Shown here piece after piece: positions 5,371 to 5,634 of a DNA stretch of 5,634 nucleotides. The stretch lies in contig CAWUIO010000204.1 of NCBI GenBank assembly GCA_963922455.1, positions 1 through 5,634 on the forward strand, written 5' to 3'. A program made the position numbers and the translations under genes. Source of the DNA: CAWUIO01 sp963922455. Its GTDB lineage: Bacteria; Bacteroidota; Bacteroidia; Cytophagales; Microscillaceae. The notes under the pieces are model-generated. The model was not told where the DNA came from. It ran no database searches and worked only from the letters and a program-made list of their open reading frames with translations. The first letter of the stretch is position 1; the number at the start of each line of letters is the position of its first letter.

Positions 5371-5505
5371 CCTTTTATGGAGCTTCCCCGCGCTTGTGAA
5401 ATGAGTGCCCTATTCAAAAACGTGCCGGCGCGGGTCGGGCTCTCGCTACTCGCCTTCCCCCCACAGGCCATTTCGGGCTCAAACATGCCGCTCCATCCCT
5501 AAGCT
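5371..5505 (-). repeat. GC-rich structured element, family 2, copy B (inverted)
   Basis: Read on the minus strand from 5505, it starts AGCTTAGGGATGGAGCGGC and ends GCGCGGGGAAGCTCC followed by ATAAAAGG, matching copy A at 4022-4156. The CCCGCGC and GCGCGGG stem halves are intact, while the roughly 35 bases between them are largely different from copy A. The two copies point toward each other and bracket the nitronate monooxygenase gene. There is no transposase and no target-site duplication that I can identify. Confidence 0.85.
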
Positions 5506-5516
5506 GAAGAAGAAGC

Positions 5517-5561
5517 GAGAGGAGAGAGGAGAGCCGGGAACCGGGAGCCGAGAACCGGGAC
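5517..5561 (+). repeat. Purine mirror tract followed by a heptamer tandem repeat
   Basis: GAGAGGAGAGAGGAGAG (5517-5533) is all purine and reads the same in reverse, a perfect 17-base mirror repeat. It is followed at once by four tandem heptamers (5534-5561): CCGGGAA, CCGGGAG, CCGAGAA, CCGGGAC. This is low-complexity intergenic DNA directly upstream (on its own strand) of element copy B. Confidence 0.7.
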
Positions 5562-5606
5562 TAATTAGCTTGGTTTTCAACTTGAGCAGAAACCACCCAA
5601 TAAACC

Positions 5607-5634
5607 TGTCATTTCGACCGCAGGGAGAAATCTT
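5607..5634 (+). repeat. Partial TGTCATTTCGACC-type intergenic repeat, cut by window end
   Basis: The last 28 bases begin TGTCATTTCGACCGCAGGG and continue into GAGAAATCTT. I recall this as the half-arm of a widespread Bacteroidota intergenic palindrome, whose other arm (AGATTTCTC to CGAAATGACA) would lie beyond the window. That identification is from memory and the second arm is not visible. Confidence 0.5.

Overview
The window looks like chromosomal DNA from a member of the Bacteroidota. Short A-rich leaders replace clear Shine-Dalgarno sites. One good match to the Bacteroidota -7 element (TAnnTTTG) lies upstream of the first minus-strand gene. There are Bacteroidota-style Sec and lipoprotein signals, including an acidic stretch directly after the lipobox cysteine. 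The last bases also resemble an intergenic repeat I associate with this phylum. A more exact placement (for example Saprospiraceae or other large-genome Cytophagales-like groups) is only a guess.

Layout from left to right. Positions 1-511 are non-coding and hold copy 1 of a ~211-bp dispersed repeat (71-281) and a strong palindromic terminator (453-480). A minus-strand gene (512-985) encodes a small secreted helical protein. A non-coding stretch (986-1376) follows, with a promoter for that gene and a GC-rich, repeat-like middle. A small plus-strand gene (1377-1604) encodes a 75-residue protein of unknown function. Copy 2 of the dispersed repeat (1761-1970, about 94% identical) comes next. Two plus-strand envelope genes follow: an AT-rich secreted orphan (2010-2792) and a lipoprotein with an SGNH/GDSL-like hydrolase pattern (2901-3761). 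A 460-bp mosaic of hairpins and repeats leads to a minus-strand nitronate monooxygenase family gene (4222-5196). That gene is bracketed by two copies, in opposite orientation, of a GC-rich element (4022-4156 and 5371-5505). The window ends in a purine mirror tract, a heptamer tandem repeat and a truncated repeat.

The genes do not form an evident pathway. Three are predicted envelope or secreted proteins, one is a small cytosolic unknown and one is a flavoenzyme. What stands out is the density of structured repeats: at least two families present twice, plus several hairpins. I see no tRNA, rRNA, CRISPR array, transposase, integrase, toxin-antitoxin pair or phage gene, and no convincing new multi-gene system. 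The best leads are the two repeat families, the small ORF and the orphan secreted protein.
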